Positions 27,435-37,760 of a stretch of 50,233 nucleotides of DNA are shown here, one piece after another. A model generated the notes under the pieces. It saw only the letters and a list, made by a program, of their open reading frames with translations. It was not told the DNA's origin and did no database searches. The stretch covers positions 1 to 50,233 of the forward strand of contig CAMECH010000018.1 of the NCBI GenBank assembly GCA_945913015.1, written 5' to 3'. The DNA comes from an uncultured Bacteroides sp. GTDB taxonomy: Bacteria; Bacillota; Clostridia; Lachnospirales; Lachnospiraceae. Positions within the stretch are counted from its first letter, which is position 1. Each line of letters starts with the position of its first letter. The position numbers and the translations under genes are program-made.

Positions 27435-27457
27435 ATTCCGCAGACGCTTTAGCTGCT
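27435..27457 (-). repeat. Short copy of the 136-bp element between lon and engB
   Basis: It shares ATTCCGCAGACGCTTT with the long copies, spans the lon stop codon, and ends 10 bp upstream of the engB start, contributing to its ribosome site. The matching hairpin arm is poorly preserved here. Confidence 0.4.
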
Positions 27458-29810
27458 AAGGCATTGCTTTTTTCAGCACCTGCTTAAATGTTGACGCATA
27501 CTCAATCTTCATGCCGCCCGTGATTTCTTCACTCAGTTCTTCAATATCCGCACGATTCTTTTCCGGAACAATTACAAGCTTAACTCCCGCTGTTTTTGCG
27601 GCAAGCATCTTTTCCTTAAGTCCTCCTACCGGAAGTACCCTTCCTTTAAGGGTAATCTCGCCTGTCATTGCAATATCGTTTCTCACTCTTTTGTCGAGCA
27701 CCGCAGACAACAGCGCCGTAGTCATCGTAATTCCTGCTGAAGGTCCGTCCTTTGGCACCGCGCCCTCCGGGATATGCAGATGAAAATCCGTATTTTCAAA
27801 GTATTCACCATCAACACCGTAATCACTTGCTGCTATCGAGCGCACATAGCTCATCGCAATCTTTGCCGACTCCTGCATTACATCTCCCATTTGTCCTGTA
27901 AGCTGCAGATTGCCTTTGCCCGGCATTGTATTTACCTCTATCATAAGTGTATCGCCGCCGACGCTTGTCCATGCCAGCCCTCTTACAACTCCTGATTCAT
28001 TTCTTCCCTCTACACTGTCCGGACGATATTTCTTCTTTCCGAGGAAATCAGCAAGATTTCGTTCATTCACATGAACTGTCTTAAACTTTACTGAAGGATT
28101 TCCGGCAGCATCGGGATTTTCCGTGAGAAAATCCGCTACCGCTTTGCGGCATATATGTGCAATACTTCTTTCCAGATTGCGGACACCTGCCTCTTTAACA
28201 TAATTTTCCATTATGGTATAAAGTGCTTTATCCGTAAAACGGATTGAATTTTTCTTAAGTCCCGCCTTTTCAAGCTGTTTTGGAATCAGATAATCCTTAG
28301 CTATATGCAGCTTTTCATTAGCAGTATAGCTGTTGATTTCAATAATCTCCATTCTGTCGAGAAGTGGTCTTGGCATTTCACTTACATCATTGGCCGTTGC
28401 AATAAAAAGTACCTGTGACAAATCTACAGGCTGCTCTACATAATGGTCACGAAAATGCTTATTCTGCTCACCATCCAGCACCTCAAGAAGTGCTGCCGAT
28501 GTATCTGACCTGTAATCATTGCTTATCTTGTCAATCTCATCAAGAAGCATCAGCGGATTTTTAACCTTTGCTGCCCGCAGTCCCTCTATAATTCTTCCCG
28601 GCATTGCACCGACATATGTCTTCCTGTGTCCGCGGATTTCAGCCTCATCTCTTACACCGCCGAGACATATTCTTACATATTCTTTATTCAGTGCTCTTGC
28701 CACCGACTTTGCTATCGATGTCTTACCCGTTCCCGGAGGTCCGACAAGGCATATTATAGGACTGTCACCTTTGTCCGTATATGTGCGTACTGCAAGAAAC
28801 TCCAAAATTCTTTCTTTTACTTTTTCAAGTCCATAGTGGTCACCATCAAGAATTTTTTTCGCCTTTGCAATATCATTATTATCTATTGACGTCTTGTCCC
28901 ACGGCAAATCAAGAAGAGTCTCTATGTAGCCACGGCACACATTAGCCTCTGCCGAACCGCTTGAGAGTGTTTTATAGCGCTTAATCTCTTTATTAATTCT
29001 TAACTTAACTTCTTCCGAAGCTTCAAGTTTATCTGCCATAGAGTAATACTCATCTACTTCAGATTCCGTATCTTCTCCGTCTAATTCCTCATGAAGAACC
29101 TTGAGCTGTTCTCTCAGAACATACTCCCGCTGGTTCTTCTCCACCTTCTTTGTAACCTTTTGTGACAGGTCATCCTTAATTCGCAGGATTTCCGTCTCTT
29201 CTGCCAGAATTCTTGCAATTTCTTCAAATTTCGTCTCAAGCGGCGTTATTTCCAGCAATTTCTGCCTATCGGCATAATCAATCGGAAAGTCTGTCATAAA
29301 ATGTTCTATCAGCTTATTGATATCCGTTGTCTCAATAAGCTGCTTGGCAATCTCACGATTTGTCTGTGGATTGGCGGCAGCATACAATTTGAGAAGCTCA
29401 TGAAGATTTCGGCACATTGCCTTCTCCACCAGTGCAGGCGGTTTAACCTTGTCCTCTTCAATCACATCAACCTTTGCATACAGCACGTCCCTGCATTCCA
29501 GCAACGTGTCTATCTCTGCCTTTTCTTCGCCTTCCACAACAACTCTTATTATGCCGTTCGGAAGCTTAATCACCTGCTTTACAGTTGATATCGTCCCAAT
29601 CTTATACATATCTTTAAGCTTTGGTTCCGATGCTTCCAGATTCTTCTGTGCGACAATAAAAACCCTCTGATCGCCAGCAGGATTGTTCATAACTTCTTCA
29701 ATCGCCCTGACTGACTTTCTCCTGCTTACATCAAAATTTATTACCATTCCCGGCACAACGCAGATACCGCGCAGTGCAATGAACGGCAGTTTAAAACTTC
29801 TCTTCTTCAT
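27456..29810 (-). CDS. lon: ATP-dependent protease Lon (LonA type)
   Basis: A 784-residue cytosolic AAA+ protease that degrades misfolded and regulatory proteins. N-terminal LON substrate domain (about 1-200), central coiled coil, AAA+ module with Walker [10 protein letters not shown] (about 355) and Walker [11 protein letters not shown], and the C-terminal Ser-Lys protease with Ser691 in DGPSAG and Lys734 in GGLKEK. Full length. Lies 12 bp after clpX and directly before engB, so it is expressed with the Clp genes. No HrcA/CIRCE or CtsR site is seen next to it. Confidence 0.97.
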   Translation of the reverse strand: MKKRSFKLPFIALRGICVVPGMVINFDVSRRKSVRAIEEVMNNPAGDQRVFIVAQKNLEASEPKLKDMYKIGTISTVKQVIKLPNGIIRVVVEGEEKAEIDTLLECRDVLYAKVDVIEEDKVKPPALVEKAMCRNLHELLKLYAAANPQTNREIAKQLIETTDINKLIEHFMTDFPIDYADRQKLLEITPLETKFEEIARILAEETEILRIKDDLSQKVTKKVEKNQREYVLREQLKVLHEELDGEDTESEVDEYYSMADKLEASEEVKLRINKEIKRYKTLSSGSAEANVCRGYIETLLDLPWDKTSIDNNDIAKAKKILDGDHYGLEKVKERILEFLAVRTYTDKGDSPIICLVGPPGTGKTSIAKSVARALNKEYVRICLGGVRDEAEIRGHRKTYVGAMPGRIIEGLRAAKVKNPLMLLDEIDKISNDYRSDTSAALLEVLDGEQNKHFRDHYVEQPVDLSQVLFIATANDVSEMPRPLLDRMEIIEINSYTANEKLHIAKDYLIPKQLEKAGLKKNSIRFTDKALYTIMENYVKEAGVRNLERSIAHICRKAVADFLTENPDAAGNPSVKFKTVHVNERNLADFLGKKKYRPDSVEGRNESGVVRGLAWTSVGGDTLMIEVNTMPGKGNLQLTGQMGDVMQESAKIAMSYVRSIAASDYGVDGEYFENTDFHLHIPEGAVPKDGPSAGITMTTALLSAVLDKRVRNDIAMTGEITLKGRVLPVGGLKEKMLAAKTAGVKLVIVPEKNRADIEELSEEITGGMKIEYASTFKQVLKKAMP

Positions 29811-29822
29811 GTTTCACCATAA

Positions 29823-31094
29823 TTATGCCGTAGGCTTTACAACATCATTTCTGTATTCAAGCACAGGCTCACCTATGCCTTCAACGGCATCTTCCGTAAT
29901 AATGCATTTTGCTATGTTATCATCTGACGGAATCGTATACATTGTATCCATCATTGCTTCTTCTATAATAGAGCGCAGACCTCTCGCACCCGTCTTTCTT
30001 TCAAAGCTCTTCTTTGCAATAGCCTCAACCGCCTGAGGTGTAAACTCAAGTTCAACCTCATCCATTTCAAACAGCTTCTGGTACTGTTTAACAAGTGCAT
30101 TCTTAGGTTCTGTAAGAATCTTGACCAATGCCTTCTCATCAAGTGAATCAAGTGCAACAACCACCGGAACACGTCCGACAAACTCAGGAATAAGTCCGTA
30201 CTTAACCAAATCCTGCGGTGTAACCTTATGGAAGAGCTGTCCTATATCTTCATTGGTTCTGTCTCCAAGTTCTGCGTTAAATCCGATTGATTTCTGATTC
30301 ATTCTGCTCTCAATAATCTTTTCAAGTCCGTCAAAAGCACCACCGCACATAAACAGAATATTAGTTGTGTCAATCGGAATAAGTTCCTGCTGCGGATGCT
30401 TTCTTCCGCCCTGAGGAGGCACTGACGCATTGGTACCCTCAATAATTTTGAGCAGTGCCTGCTGAACGCCCTCACCTGAAACATCTCTTGTAATTGAAAC
30501 ATTTTCAGACTTCTTTGTAATTTTATCTATTTCATCAATATAGACGATTCCATACTGCGCGCGCTCAACATCACCATCCGCTGCCTGAATAAGCTTAAGA
30601 AGAATGTTCTCAACATCCTCACCAACATATCCGGCCTCAGTAAGTGTAGTCGCATCGGCAATTGCAAAAGGAACATTAAGAAGCTTTGCAAGTGTCTGGG
30701 CAAGGTATGTCTTACCGCATCCTGTTGGTCCGATTACAAGAATGTTACTCTTCTGAAGTTCAACATCGGATGTCTTCTTAGACATAATCCTTTTGTAATG
30801 GTTGTACACAGCAACCGCAAGCACCTTCTTTGCTTCATCCTGTCCAATCACATAATCATCAAGAAACTGTTTTATTTCCATCGGTTTCAGAAGATTAATA
30901 TCCATGCTTTCAACAGCATCTTTTTCTGATTCCTCATAATCTTCAAATTCTTCGTTCAAAATTTCATCACATACACTTACGCACTCATCACAAATATAAG
31001 TACCGTTAGGTCCTGCAATAAGCTTTCTTACCTGGTCCTGAGTCTTGTTGCAAAATGAACATCTCAGTTTTTCATCACCTATTCTACCTGCCAT
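29823..31094 (-). CDS. clpX: ClpX, ATP-binding subunit of the Clp protease
   Basis: A 423-residue AAA+ unfoldase that feeds substrates to ClpP. N-terminal zinc-binding domain CSFCNK...CDEC (about 12-40), Walker A GPTGCGKT, Walker [10 protein letters not shown], the pore loop region with GYVGEDVE, and the IGF loop for docking on ClpP (KSIGFNAE). Start ATG preceded by AGGAGGG. It is 95 bp downstream of clpP with a terminator-like hairpin between, so clpX may be expressed at a lower level than clpP. Confidence 0.97.
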   Translation of the reverse strand: MAGRIGDEKLRCSFCNKTQDQVRKLIAGPNGTYICDECVSVCDEILNEEFEDYEESEKDAVESMDINLLKPMEIKQFLDDYVIGQDEAKKVLAVAVYNHYKRIMSKKTSDVELQKSNILVIGPTGCGKTYLAQTLAKLLNVPFAIADATTLTEAGYVGEDVENILLKLIQAADGDVERAQYGIVYIDEIDKITKKSENVSITRDVSGEGVQQALLKIIEGTNASVPPQGGRKHPQQELIPIDTTNILFMCGGAFDGLEKIIESRMNQKSIGFNAELGDRTNEDIGQLFHKVTPQDLVKYGLIPEFVGRVPVVVALDSLDEKALVKILTEPKNALVKQYQKLFEMDEVELEFTPQAVEAIAKKSFERKTGARGLRSIIEEAMMDTMYTIPSDDNIAKCIITEDAVEGIGEPVLEYRNDVVKPTA

Positions 31095-31134
31095 TATTCC
31101 CTCCTGGGCCTTACTAATTATAAATAAGGCAAAA

Positions 31135-31178
31135 GAGGACCGGTTATCCGTGTTCTTTCACGGCTGTCCCCAGTCCTC
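31135..31178 (-). terminator. Hairpin with T-rich tail between clpP and clpX
   Basis: On the minus strand GAGGACTGG pairs with CCGGTCCTC (one wobble) around an inner hairpin CCGTG/CACGG, followed by TTTTGCC. A partial terminator here would lower clpX-lon-engB relative to tig-clpP. Confidence 0.6.
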
Positions 31179-31188
31179 ATCTGTTTAT

Positions 31189-31770
31189 TTATCTCTTCTC
31201 AATAACACTGTCAATCAAACCATACTCAACAGCTTCCTGGGCACTCATGTAATTGTCTCTCTCTGTGTCAACCGCAATCACATCGAGTGGCTTGCCTGTA
31301 TTGGCTGCAAGAATTGAATTCAACTTATGCCTTGTCTTAATTATATGGTCAGATACAATTTTGATATCTGTAGCCTGACCCTGTGCACCGCCTGACGGCT
31401 GATGAATCATAATTTCTGCATTAGGAAGAGCAAGTCTCTTGCCCTTTGTACCGCCAGACAAAAGGAATGCTCCCATGCTGGCTGCCATACCGATACAGAT
31501 TGTTGAAACATCACACTTAACATAATTCATTGTATCGTAAATTGCCATCCCTGCCGTTACAGAACCACCCGGACTGTTAATATAGAAATTAATATCCTTT
31601 CCCGGGTCTTCAGATTCAAGGAACAGAAGCTGTGCAACAATAAGACTCGCTGTTGTATCATTAACTTCTTCTCCAAGGAAAATGATTCTGTCCTTTAACA
31701 AACGTGAATAAATATCATACGAACGCTCACCGCGGCTTGTCTGTTCAATGACATAAGGTACTAAACTCAT
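31189..31770 (-). CDS. clpP: ClpP, proteolytic subunit of the Clp protease
   Basis: A 193-residue self-compartmentalised serine peptidase. The catalytic triad is visible as Ser98 (GMAASMGAF), His123 (MIHQPSGG) and Asp172. The N-terminal [14 protein letters not shown] and the [11 protein letters not shown] strand are standard. GGAGG lies 8 bases before the ATG. It follows tig by 45 bp. Works with the ClpX encoded next to it. Confidence 0.98.
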   Translation of the reverse strand: MSLVPYVIEQTSRGERSYDIYSRLLKDRIIFLGEEVNDTTASLIVAQLLFLESEDPGKDINFYINSPGGSVTAGMAIYDTMNYVKCDVSTICIGMAASMGAFLLSGGTKGKRLALPNAEIMIHQPSGGAQGQATDIKIVSDHIIKTRHKLNSILAANTGKPLDVIAVDTERDNYMSAQEAVEYGLIDSVIEKR

Positions 31771-31815
31771 TATAAAAACCTCCGTTCAACCACACCGGCT
31801 TCTGCCTGTCAACAA

Positions 31816-33105
31816 TTACTTTTCAACTGCTTCTGCCACTACAAGTTCAACAGCCTTCTGAACAGCGATATCTTCCTTTATCTGCTTCTGCTCATACTCG
31901 CCCATGAACTCCTTAATCTTGTCAATTTCCATTCCATAGCTTTCAGCCATCTTTGTAAGCTCTGCATTGTACTCTTCATCAGATACTTCAATATTCTCAG
32001 CCTTTACAATTGCTTCGAGAACAAGTCTGTTCTTAATTCTCTTCTCAGCTTCAGGCTGCATATCTGCGAGAAGCTTGTCAGCAGTAAGACCTGTAAACTG
32101 GAAGTACTGCTCTACTGAAAGTCCCTGCTGCTGTAATCTTCTTGCGAAATCGTCAGCCATCTGGCGTACCTGTGTATTAACCATAGCTGCCGGAATATCC
32201 ATCTTGGAATTTTCCACAATCTTCTCGATTACTTCTGTTTCTTTCTTATTCTTGGCTTCATTAGCCTTTCTCTCGCCAATAGTCTTCTTCAAATCTTCCT
32301 TGTACTCTGCAAGTGTATCAAAATCTGATACATTCTGAGCGAAATCATCATCAAGGTCATCATACTGCTTCTCTTTGATTTCCTTAACAGTTACCTTGAA
32401 CATTGCAGGCTTGCCCTTAAGCGCCTGTGCATGATAATCCTCAGGGAATGTAACATTAACTTCTGTTTCCTCACCGATATTCTTGCCGATAAGCTGCTCT
32501 TCAAATGTATCAATAAATGAATGTGAGCCGATTGTAAGTGGGTAGTTCTCACCCTTTCCGCCTTCAAAAGCTTCTCCGTCAACAAAACCTTCAAAGTCAA
32601 TAATTGTCATATCTTTATCCTGAACAGGTCTGTCTTCCACGTTGACAGTTCTTGAATTCTGCTCTCTTACTTTATCAAGTTCAGCATTGATATCTTCCTC
32701 TGTAACTTCAACATCAGCCTTAGCAACTTCAACACCCTTATATGTTCCAAGTTCAACCTCAGGCTTAACAGCAACAGTTGCTGAGAAAATGAATGGCTTT
32801 CCATCCTCTAACTGAACAACATCAATCTCCGGCTGTGAAACAATCTCAAGACCGCTTTCCTCTGCAGCCTTTGCATAAGCATCAGGAATGATTGCATTAG
32901 CAGCATCCTCAAAGAATATTTCCTTGCCGTAAAACTTCTCAATAATCTTACGTGGAGCCTTACCCTTACGGAATCCCTGAATATTGATCTTGTTCTTGTT
33001 CTTATTATAAGCCTGCTCCAAGCCTTTCTCAAATTCCTCTGCGCTTGATTCGATTACAAGCTTAACCATATTCTTCTCTTCGAGCTGTTCTACTGTAAAA
33101 CTCAT
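31816..33105 (-). CDS. tig: Trigger factor
   Basis: A 429-residue ribosome-bound chaperone with prolyl isomerase activity. The N-terminal ribosome-binding domain contains GFRKGKAPRKIIEKFYG. The FKBP-type domain at about 150-245 starts after the DMTIIDFEGFVDGEAFEGGKG region. The C-terminal helical chaperone arms run from about 250 to the end. First gene of the tig-clpP-clpX-lon-engB group, start ATG preceded by AAGGAGG. A -10-like TATACT lies about 80-90 bp upstream but its -35 is weak. Confidence 0.97.
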   Translation of the reverse strand: MSFTVEQLEEKNMVKLVIESSAEEFEKGLEQAYNKNKNKINIQGFRKGKAPRKIIEKFYGKEIFFEDAANAIIPDAYAKAAEESGLEIVSQPEIDVVQLEDGKPFIFSATVAVKPEVELGTYKGVEVAKADVEVTEEDINAELDKVREQNSRTVNVEDRPVQDKDMTIIDFEGFVDGEAFEGGKGENYPLTIGSHSFIDTFEEQLIGKNIGEETEVNVTFPEDYHAQALKGKPAMFKVTVKEIKEKQYDDLDDDFAQNVSDFDTLAEYKEDLKKTIGERKANEAKNKKETEVIEKIVENSKMDIPAAMVNTQVRQMADDFARRLQQQGLSVEQYFQFTGLTADKLLADMQPEAEKRIKNRLVLEAIVKAENIEVSDEEYNAELTKMAESYGMEIDKIKEFMGEYEQKQIKEDIAVQKAVELVVAEAVEK

Positions 33106-33237
33106 TGTTGTTACTTCCTCCTTAAATATATGTAAATACTACTAAAAATGAGCGCACTACGTACACATTTGATAAGTATATCATATATATAAAATAAATT
33201 CCAGCAGTTTTTTTATAAATGTTTAAATAAAACACAA

Positions 33238-33264
33238 GCGGGCCGGCATTGCTGCCAAACCCGC
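33238..33264 (-). terminator. Terminator after the SASP gene
   Basis: Minus strand GCGGG...CCCGC with inner GGCA/TGCC, followed by a T-rich stretch, about 35-60 bp past the stop codon. Confidence 0.7.
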
Positions 33265-33299
33265 ATGTATCACTCATCTTTGCATTAGCTGCCTAAAGA

Positions 33300-33503
33300 T
33301 TAGTTGCCTGAAGACATCTGCTCTTCCTGCTTTCTGATCATCTTTCTTACCATCTCGCCACCAACAGAACCAGCCTGGCTTGTTGTAAGGTCTCCGTTAT
33401 AACCTTCCTTAAGAGGTACGCCGATTTCTGAAGCAACCTCCATCTTGAATCTGTCAAGTGCGTCCTTGGCCTGTTTCTTTGTCTTAGAATCTGAACTGTT
33501 CAT
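33300..33503 (-). CDS. Alpha/beta-type small acid-soluble spore protein
   Basis: A 67-residue DNA-binding spore protein that coats and protects spore DNA. The family signatures are clear: a helix ending in Glu-Ile-Gly-Val (the germination-protease cleavage region, SEIGVPLKEGYNGDLTT) and the conserved QAGSVGGEMVRKMI near the C-terminus. Start ATG coding for MNSSDSK with GGAGG 8 bases upstream. It sits alone, between tig and thiE on the same strand, with its own terminator. A direct marker that the lineage makes, or recently made, endospores. Confidence 0.93.
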   Translation of the reverse strand: MNSSDSKTKKQAKDALDRFKMEVASEIGVPLKEGYNGDLTTSQAGSVGGEMVRKMIRKQEEQMSSGN

Positions 33504-33639
33504 ACTGTCCACCTCCATATTAGTTGCCCCTTGCGGGATTTATATTGAAGATAAGCAGCCATGCTGTTTATCTTGGTGTTAGTATGTTCCCAAGTCAAAG
33601 ATTTATTATAGAAAATTATGCCAGTCAGATAAGTCATAT

Positions 33640-34317
33640 TCAAAGTTGTCGGGCAGTGCTCTCTAAATTCAAAATTTTTCTGAAATCAATTACACTTTTT
33701 TTGACATCACTGCTTTTCAGTATTCCTGCTGATACCGCAAGGCCGTCAGCTCCGCACGAAAGAGGAATACGGCAGTTATCAACCGTAATCCCTCCAACCG
33801 CAACATCCGGAATACTGATTGCTGCAAGTATCTGCTTATACAGTTCGGGTGTTATAGCCTTTGCATCCGGCTTTGTGGCAGTCATATTAAATGCACCAGT
33901 ACCGATATAATCCGCTCCGTCATGCTGCGCTGCTACAGCCTGTTCCACTGTTTTTGCCGTTGCGCCTATAATAAAGCTGCCCCGCTGTTTCCCTTCTGTC
34001 CTGTTGCCCGTTCCTGCCAGCCCGTCAAACATTTTCCTTGCCATTGACACAGGAACATCATCAGCACCAAGATGCACTCCGTCGGCATCGGAAAGCAGCG
34101 CAATGTCTATTCGGTCATTTACGATAAATTTTGTATTCCTGCCATATTTTTCATTGTAATAATCAGTCAGTTTCCGCATATGCATGGCATCTTCAAGGTA
34201 TTTGGCAGATGTAATATTTTTTTCACGAAGCTGTACGTAATCCACGCCTGCTTCAAGTGCTTCCCTCACTGCACCATCGCCATCATACAGGTCTGCGATC
34301 AGATATAATATACGCAT
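33640..34317 (-). CDS. thiE: Thiamine-phosphate synthase
   Basis: A 225-residue TIM-barrel enzyme joining hydroxymethylpyrimidine diphosphate and the thiazole phosphate to give thiamine phosphate. Visible motifs: YVQLREKN (pyrophosphate site), IVNDRIDIALLSDADGVHLG, and YIGTGAFNMTATKP followed by VAVGGI. A short variable insert (Gly/Thr/Asn/Arg/Gln) lies between about residues 100 and 112. It starts inside the 3' end of thiD (35-bp overlap), so it is co-transcribed and probably translationally coupled. Final gene of the TPP-riboswitch operon. Confidence 0.95.
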   Translation of the reverse strand: MRILYLIADLYDGDGAVREALEAGVDYVQLREKNITSAKYLEDAMHMRKLTDYYNEKYGRNTKFIVNDRIDIALLSDADGVHLGADDVPVSMARKMFDGLAGTGNRTEGKQRGSFIIGATAKTVEQAVAAQHDGADYIGTGAFNMTATKPDAKAITPELYKQILAAISIPDVAVGGITVDNCRIPLSCGADGLAVSAGILKSSDVKKSVIDFRKILNLESTARQL

Positions 34318-35119
34318 GATTCAGAGGCCCCCTTCCGTGTCCAAGATTTAACCCGGCCCTGATTGCCCCCGTAAGATACTTCTTAGCCAGCAAAACCGAA
34401 TCATGAAAATTATTGCCAAGGGCAAGCTCACTTGCAATTGCCGACGAAAGAGTACAGCCTGTTCCGTGCGTATTAGGATTATTAATAAACTCTTCCTCAA
34501 ACCAGCTTTCTTTTCCGTTCTCATACAGAAGGTCTGCTGCCGTGTTCTTTTCATTATCCTCCCGGATACATGATGTGTTGTCACCTTTAAGATGTCCGCC
34601 CTTAATAAGTACCGCACCGCCAAACCACTCCGCAATTCCGGCCGCCGCATTTACCATATCCGCACGGCACTGTATCTTATTGCCTGAAAGGATTTCAGCC
34701 TCCGGAATATTGGGAGTAATTATATCTGCCAGAGGAATCAGTTTTGTTTTGAGGCTGTCAAGCGCTGCGTCATCCAAAAGCCTGTGACCGCTGGTAGACA
34801 CCATTACCGGATCAAGCACTATATTTTTCAGATTACATTTTTTAATGGAACCCGCAACACATTCAACTATACCGGAGTTAGCCAGCATACCTATCTTGAC
34901 GGCGTCAGGAAAAATGTCTTCACACACCGCAGTAATCTGACTCTCAATTATGCTCTCCGGCAGTGCAAGGACATCTTTTACTCCCATTGTATTCTGGGCA
35001 GTAACAGCCGTTATGGCACTCATTGCAAATGTTCCAAGCTCTGTCATGGTTTTTAAATCCGCCTGTATTCCGGCTCCTCCGCTGCTGTCAGAGCCGGCTA
35101 TCGTCAAAACCGCCTTCAT
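34283..35119 (-). CDS. thiD: Hydroxymethylpyrimidine/phosphomethylpyrimidine kinase
   Basis: A 278-residue ribokinase-fold enzyme that phosphorylates HMP and HMP phosphate. The N-terminal AGSDSSGGAGIQADLKT and the C-terminal NTHGTGCTLSSAIAS (anion hole and catalytic Asp region) are intact, as is DPVMVSTSGHRL. The ATG coding for MKAVLTI with AAGGAGG 6 bases upstream is the start. Lies 136 bp downstream of thiC on the same strand and overlaps thiE. Confidence 0.96.
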   Translation of the reverse strand: MKAVLTIAGSDSSGGAGIQADLKTMTELGTFAMSAITAVTAQNTMGVKDVLALPESIIESQITAVCEDIFPDAVKIGMLANSGIVECVAGSIKKCNLKNIVLDPVMVSTSGHRLLDDAALDSLKTKLIPLADIITPNIPEAEILSGNKIQCRADMVNAAAGIAEWFGGAVLIKGGHLKGDNTSCIREDNEKNTAADLLYENGKESWFEEEFINNPNTHGTGCTLSSAIASELALGNNFHDSVLLAKKYLTGAIRAGLNLGHGRGPLNHAYIISDRRPV

Positions 35120-35255
35120 CGAAAACCTCCTTAATTTATAATAATCGTTTGCGAACCCCATCTATTAACAGTGCGGGTTGTACAATATAAACAAATCCAT
35201 AAGCAGTATGCTTTGTACCCGTCGGTGCTTAAAACAGAGTTTCGCAAACCGCCTT

Positions 35256-36563
35256 TTATTCATCAAAAATACTTACTATTTCGCCATCAAGAATCCTGTT
35301 CATATTTTTAACAGCACAGAAGTTACCGCACATCGAGCATGTATCCTCTTTCTCAGGCTTTGCCTGTTCACGGTATCTTCTTGCCTTTTCAGGGTCTATG
35401 CCAAGCTTAAACATTTCTTCCCAGTCAAGCTTCTTGCGTGCCGCGCTCATCGCATCATCCCAGTCACGCGCACCTTTGACTCCCTTTGCAATATCTGCCG
35501 CATGCGCAGCTATTCTTGATGCTATTATTCCCTCTTTTACGTCATTTACATCCGGAAGCCTCAGATGCTCCGCAGGTGTGACATAGCAAAGGAAAGAGGC
35601 TCCGCTCATTGCCGCTATTGCGCCTCCGATGGCAGCCGTTATATGGTCATATCCCGGTGCAATATCCGTAACCAGCGGTCCAAGTACATAAAATGGTGCT
35701 CCGTGGCAGAGTGTCTGCTGTATTTTCATATTGGCGGCAATCTGATCCATCGGCATGTGTCCCGGTCCTTCAATCATTACCTGCACATCTTTTTCCCACG
35801 CTCTTTTTGTAAGCTCTCCAAGTGTTATGAGTTCTTCAATCTGTGATGCATCTGTTGCATCTTTAAGACATCCCGGACGGCATGCATCGCCGAGGCTTAA
35901 TGTAACATCATATTCACGGCATATTTCAAGGATTTCATCAAAATGCTCGTAGAAAGGATTTTCTTTTCCTGTCATTTCCATCCATGCAAAAATAATTGAT
36001 CCTCCGCGTGAAACAATATTCATAAGACGCTTATTGCGCTTAAACTTTTTGGCTGTCTCCTTATTGATACCACAGTGGATTGTCATAAAATCAACTCCAT
36101 CCTCCGCATGCATACGAACAATATCAAGCCACTCCTCTGTTGTAATATCCTTGAGTGCCTTGTGATAATAAACAACCGCATCATAAATAGGCACCGTTCC
36201 TATAATTGCAGGACATTCCTTCGTCAGCTTCTGACGAAATGCCCTTGTATCACCATATGAGCTTAAGTCCATGATTGCTTCCGCACCCATATCAACTGCT
36301 TCGTTTACCTTCTTTATCTCCGTGTCAAAATCCTTGCAGTCTCTTGAAATTCCAAGATTTACATTAATTTTTGTTTTGAGCATTGAACCGATTCCGTTTA
36401 CATCGATGCATTTATGCACCTTATTGCATGGAATAATCGCAGTTCCCTTTGCAACCAGCTCACAAAGCTCCTGTACCGGAATTCCTTCCTTTCCGGCAAC
36501 CTTTTCCATCTCAGGTGTGATTATTCCCTGTCTTGCAGCATCCATCTGTGTTGTGTAACTCAT
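35256..36563 (-). CDS. thiC: Phosphomethylpyrimidine synthase ThiC
   Basis: A 435-residue radical-SAM-like enzyme that rearranges aminoimidazole ribotide to HMP phosphate. The C-terminal cluster motif C-x2-C-x4-C is present ([11 protein letters not shown]), as are [11 protein letters not shown] and [14 protein letters not shown]. It is the short bacterial form without the long N-terminal extension. The ATG coding for MSYTTQ is chosen, with GTGAGGA just upstream. First gene behind the TPP riboswitch. The thiazole branch genes (thiG, thiH, thiS, thiF) are not in the window. Confidence 0.97.
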   Translation of the reverse strand: MSYTTQMDAARQGIITPEMEKVAGKEGIPVQELCELVAKGTAIIPCNKVHKCIDVNGIGSMLKTKINVNLGISRDCKDFDTEIKKVNEAVDMGAEAIMDLSSYGDTRAFRQKLTKECPAIIGTVPIYDAVVYYHKALKDITTEEWLDIVRMHAEDGVDFMTIHCGINKETAKKFKRNKRLMNIVSRGGSIIFAWMEMTGKENPFYEHFDEILEICREYDVTLSLGDACRPGCLKDATDASQIEELITLGELTKRAWEKDVQVMIEGPGHMPMDQIAANMKIQQTLCHGAPFYVLGPLVTDIAPGYDHITAAIGGAIAAMSGASFLCYVTPAEHLRLPDVNDVKEGIIASRIAAHAADIAKGVKGARDWDDAMSAARKKLDWEEMFKLGIDPEKARRYREQAKPEKEDTCSMCGNFCAVKNMNRILDGEIVSIFDE

Positions 36564-36601
36564 ATTCTTCCTCACTACCTCCGTTTAATATGTAAAATTT
36601 G

Positions 36602-36634
36602 AAAAAAAAGACATATCCTGTGCCGATATGTCTC
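36602..36634 (-). terminator. Expression-platform terminator of the TPP riboswitch
   Basis: Minus strand AGACATATC pairs with GATATGTCT, followed by eight Ts. Located between the aptamer and thiC, as expected for transcription termination on TPP binding. Confidence 0.85.
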
Positions 36635-36648
36635 ATTAACTGTGTATA

Positions 36649-36727
36649 TTTCCTACATCGGCATTATCCGCATCAGGTTCGTGGGTCGAAGTTATAACTT
36701 CCTCTCAGCCTGTCACACAAGCTCCCC
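36649..36727 (-). promoter_or_regulatory. TPP riboswitch (THI element) aptamer
   Basis: Read on the minus strand it has the conserved TPP aptamer blocks in order: GGGGAGC at the 5' end, the pyrimidine-sensing GGCTGAGA, then GACCC, ACCTGATGCGGATAATGCC, and GATGTAGGAA closing P1. It lies about 85 bp upstream of thiC. With the downstream hairpin it should switch off thiC-thiD-thiE when thiamine diphosphate is plentiful. Confidence 0.95.
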
Positions 36728-36769
36728 AAATTTTCATACTGTTTATTATAATAGCTGTCATCTCCGATG

Positions 36770-37618
36770 TCAACCGGCAAGCAGATTCATTGCAATTCCG
36801 CAGACTGTACCGATTACATACACGACCGCCATGATTTTCACATTATCCTTCCAGTTGTCATTAACCTTAAAAAGCACAAGGAGTCCGACACCTGACCCGG
36901 CAAGAAGTCCTGCCATCATTGAGCCGAAGCTTATCACCCCTTCAATAAAAAGCTGTGTTATAACAACTGATGCCGCACAGTTAGGAATAAGTCCTACAAG
37001 TGCGGAAAGAACCGGGCCAAGCACAGGTCTGTCAAGAATAAAACCTGCCAAAGCCTCCTCGCCCACGAAAAACAGCAGCATATTCAAGGCAAGCGATATT
37101 ACAAATATAAATATCATAATTACAGCAGTGTGCTTAAGTGATGACTTGACAACACTCTTATCACAGTGACAGTGATCATGCCGGCATACATGTCCGATGC
37201 CGACCTCAATTTTTTCTACCTTTTGTTTTTTCCCGATAACAGAATCAATGGCAAATCCTGCAATAACACCTATCAGGATTTTAATTCCAAGTATTCCCAG
37301 TATGCTGCCCGGCTGTATCTGTTCAGAAATCATAATCGGAAGCATTTCATCCGAAGTTGAAAGAAAAATTGCCACAAGCGTTCCTACAGTTATGACTCTG
37401 CCCGCATAAAGATTTGATGCGGCGGCTGAAAATCCGCACTGCGGAACTGCGCCAAGCAGACCTCCGATTACCGGACCGAATTTTCCTGAATTTCTTATTA
37501 TATTCTTTGTCTTCTCGCTTGTTTTATGTTCAAGCCACTCCATGAGCAGATATGTCACAAACAAAAACGGTAACAACTTGACAGTATCAATTACTGCATC
37601 CAAAACTACGTCTAACAT
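36770..37618 (-). CDS. ArsP_2-type permease, putative metal(loid) efflux protein
   Basis: A 282-residue membrane protein with about eight to ten predicted helices in two related halves. Each half carries a Pro-Gln/Asn-Cys motif: LLGAVPQCGFSAAASNL (about 55) and LVGLIPNCAASVVITQL (about 205). These are the marks of the ArsP_2 group (often annotated arsenic efflux or putative manganese transporter). A His/Cys-rich loop in the middle (HVCRHDHCHCD) could bind metal. The substrate is not proven for the family. A near-consensus promoter lies upstream, overlapped by a phased repeat array that resembles PhoP/PhoB boxes. It ends just upstream of the TPP riboswitch on the same strand. Confidence 0.82.
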   Translation of the reverse strand: MLDVVLDAVIDTVKLLPFLFVTYLLMEWLEHKTSEKTKNIIRNSGKFGPVIGGLLGAVPQCGFSAAASNLYAGRVITVGTLVAIFLSTSDEMLPIMISEQIQPGSILGILGIKILIGVIAGFAIDSVIGKKQKVEKIEVGIGHVCRHDHCHCDKSVVKSSLKHTAVIMIFIFVISLALNMLLFFVGEEALAGFILDRPVLGPVLSALVGLIPNCAASVVITQLFIEGVISFGSMMAGLLAGSGVGLLVLFKVNDNWKDNVKIMAVVYVIGTVCGIAMNLLAG

Positions 37619-37666
37619 TTTTCCTCTTTTCCATCAATAACAATTAAATACTGCATACATTTTGTG

Positions 37667-37696
37667 ATTATATCATGCCAAATATTTTCATGTCAA
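37667..37696 (-). promoter_or_regulatory. Near-consensus promoter of the ArsP_2 permease gene
   Basis: Minus strand TTGACA, 18-bp spacer, TATAAT, about 50 bp upstream of the ATG. Among the best sigma-A matches in the window. Confidence 0.75.
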
Positions 37697-37760
37697 TTCA
37701 CACTGATTTTCATACTAATTCCATACAAATTTCATACTAATCTTCATAAAACTGCACATA
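37687..37760 (+). promoter_or_regulatory. Seven phased 6-bp direct repeats, Pho-box-like array
   Basis: Plus-strand units TTCATG (37687), TTCACA (37697), TTCATA (37709), TCCATA (37720), TTCATA (37731), TTCATA (37743) and CACATA (37755) are spaced 10-12 bp, one helical turn. Most fit the PhoP-type consensus TT[ACT]A[CT]A with about 5-bp gaps. The array overlaps the -35 of the permease promoter and ends 10 bp from the 136-bp repeat. Confidence 0.5.

Noticed and set aside
36800-36812. Another copy of the repeat motif (ATTCCGCAGACTG) in the permease gene
   Set aside because: It lies in coding sequence encoding a transmembrane helix, with no matching hairpin arm; chance similarity.
37716-37757. 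A 14-codon minus-strand leader frame (ATG TGC AGT ...) with GAGGA upstream, between the 136-bp element and the permease gene
   Set aside because: The apparent ATG codons come from the phased TATG/CATA repeats; too short and repetitive to claim as a leader peptide without ribosome data.
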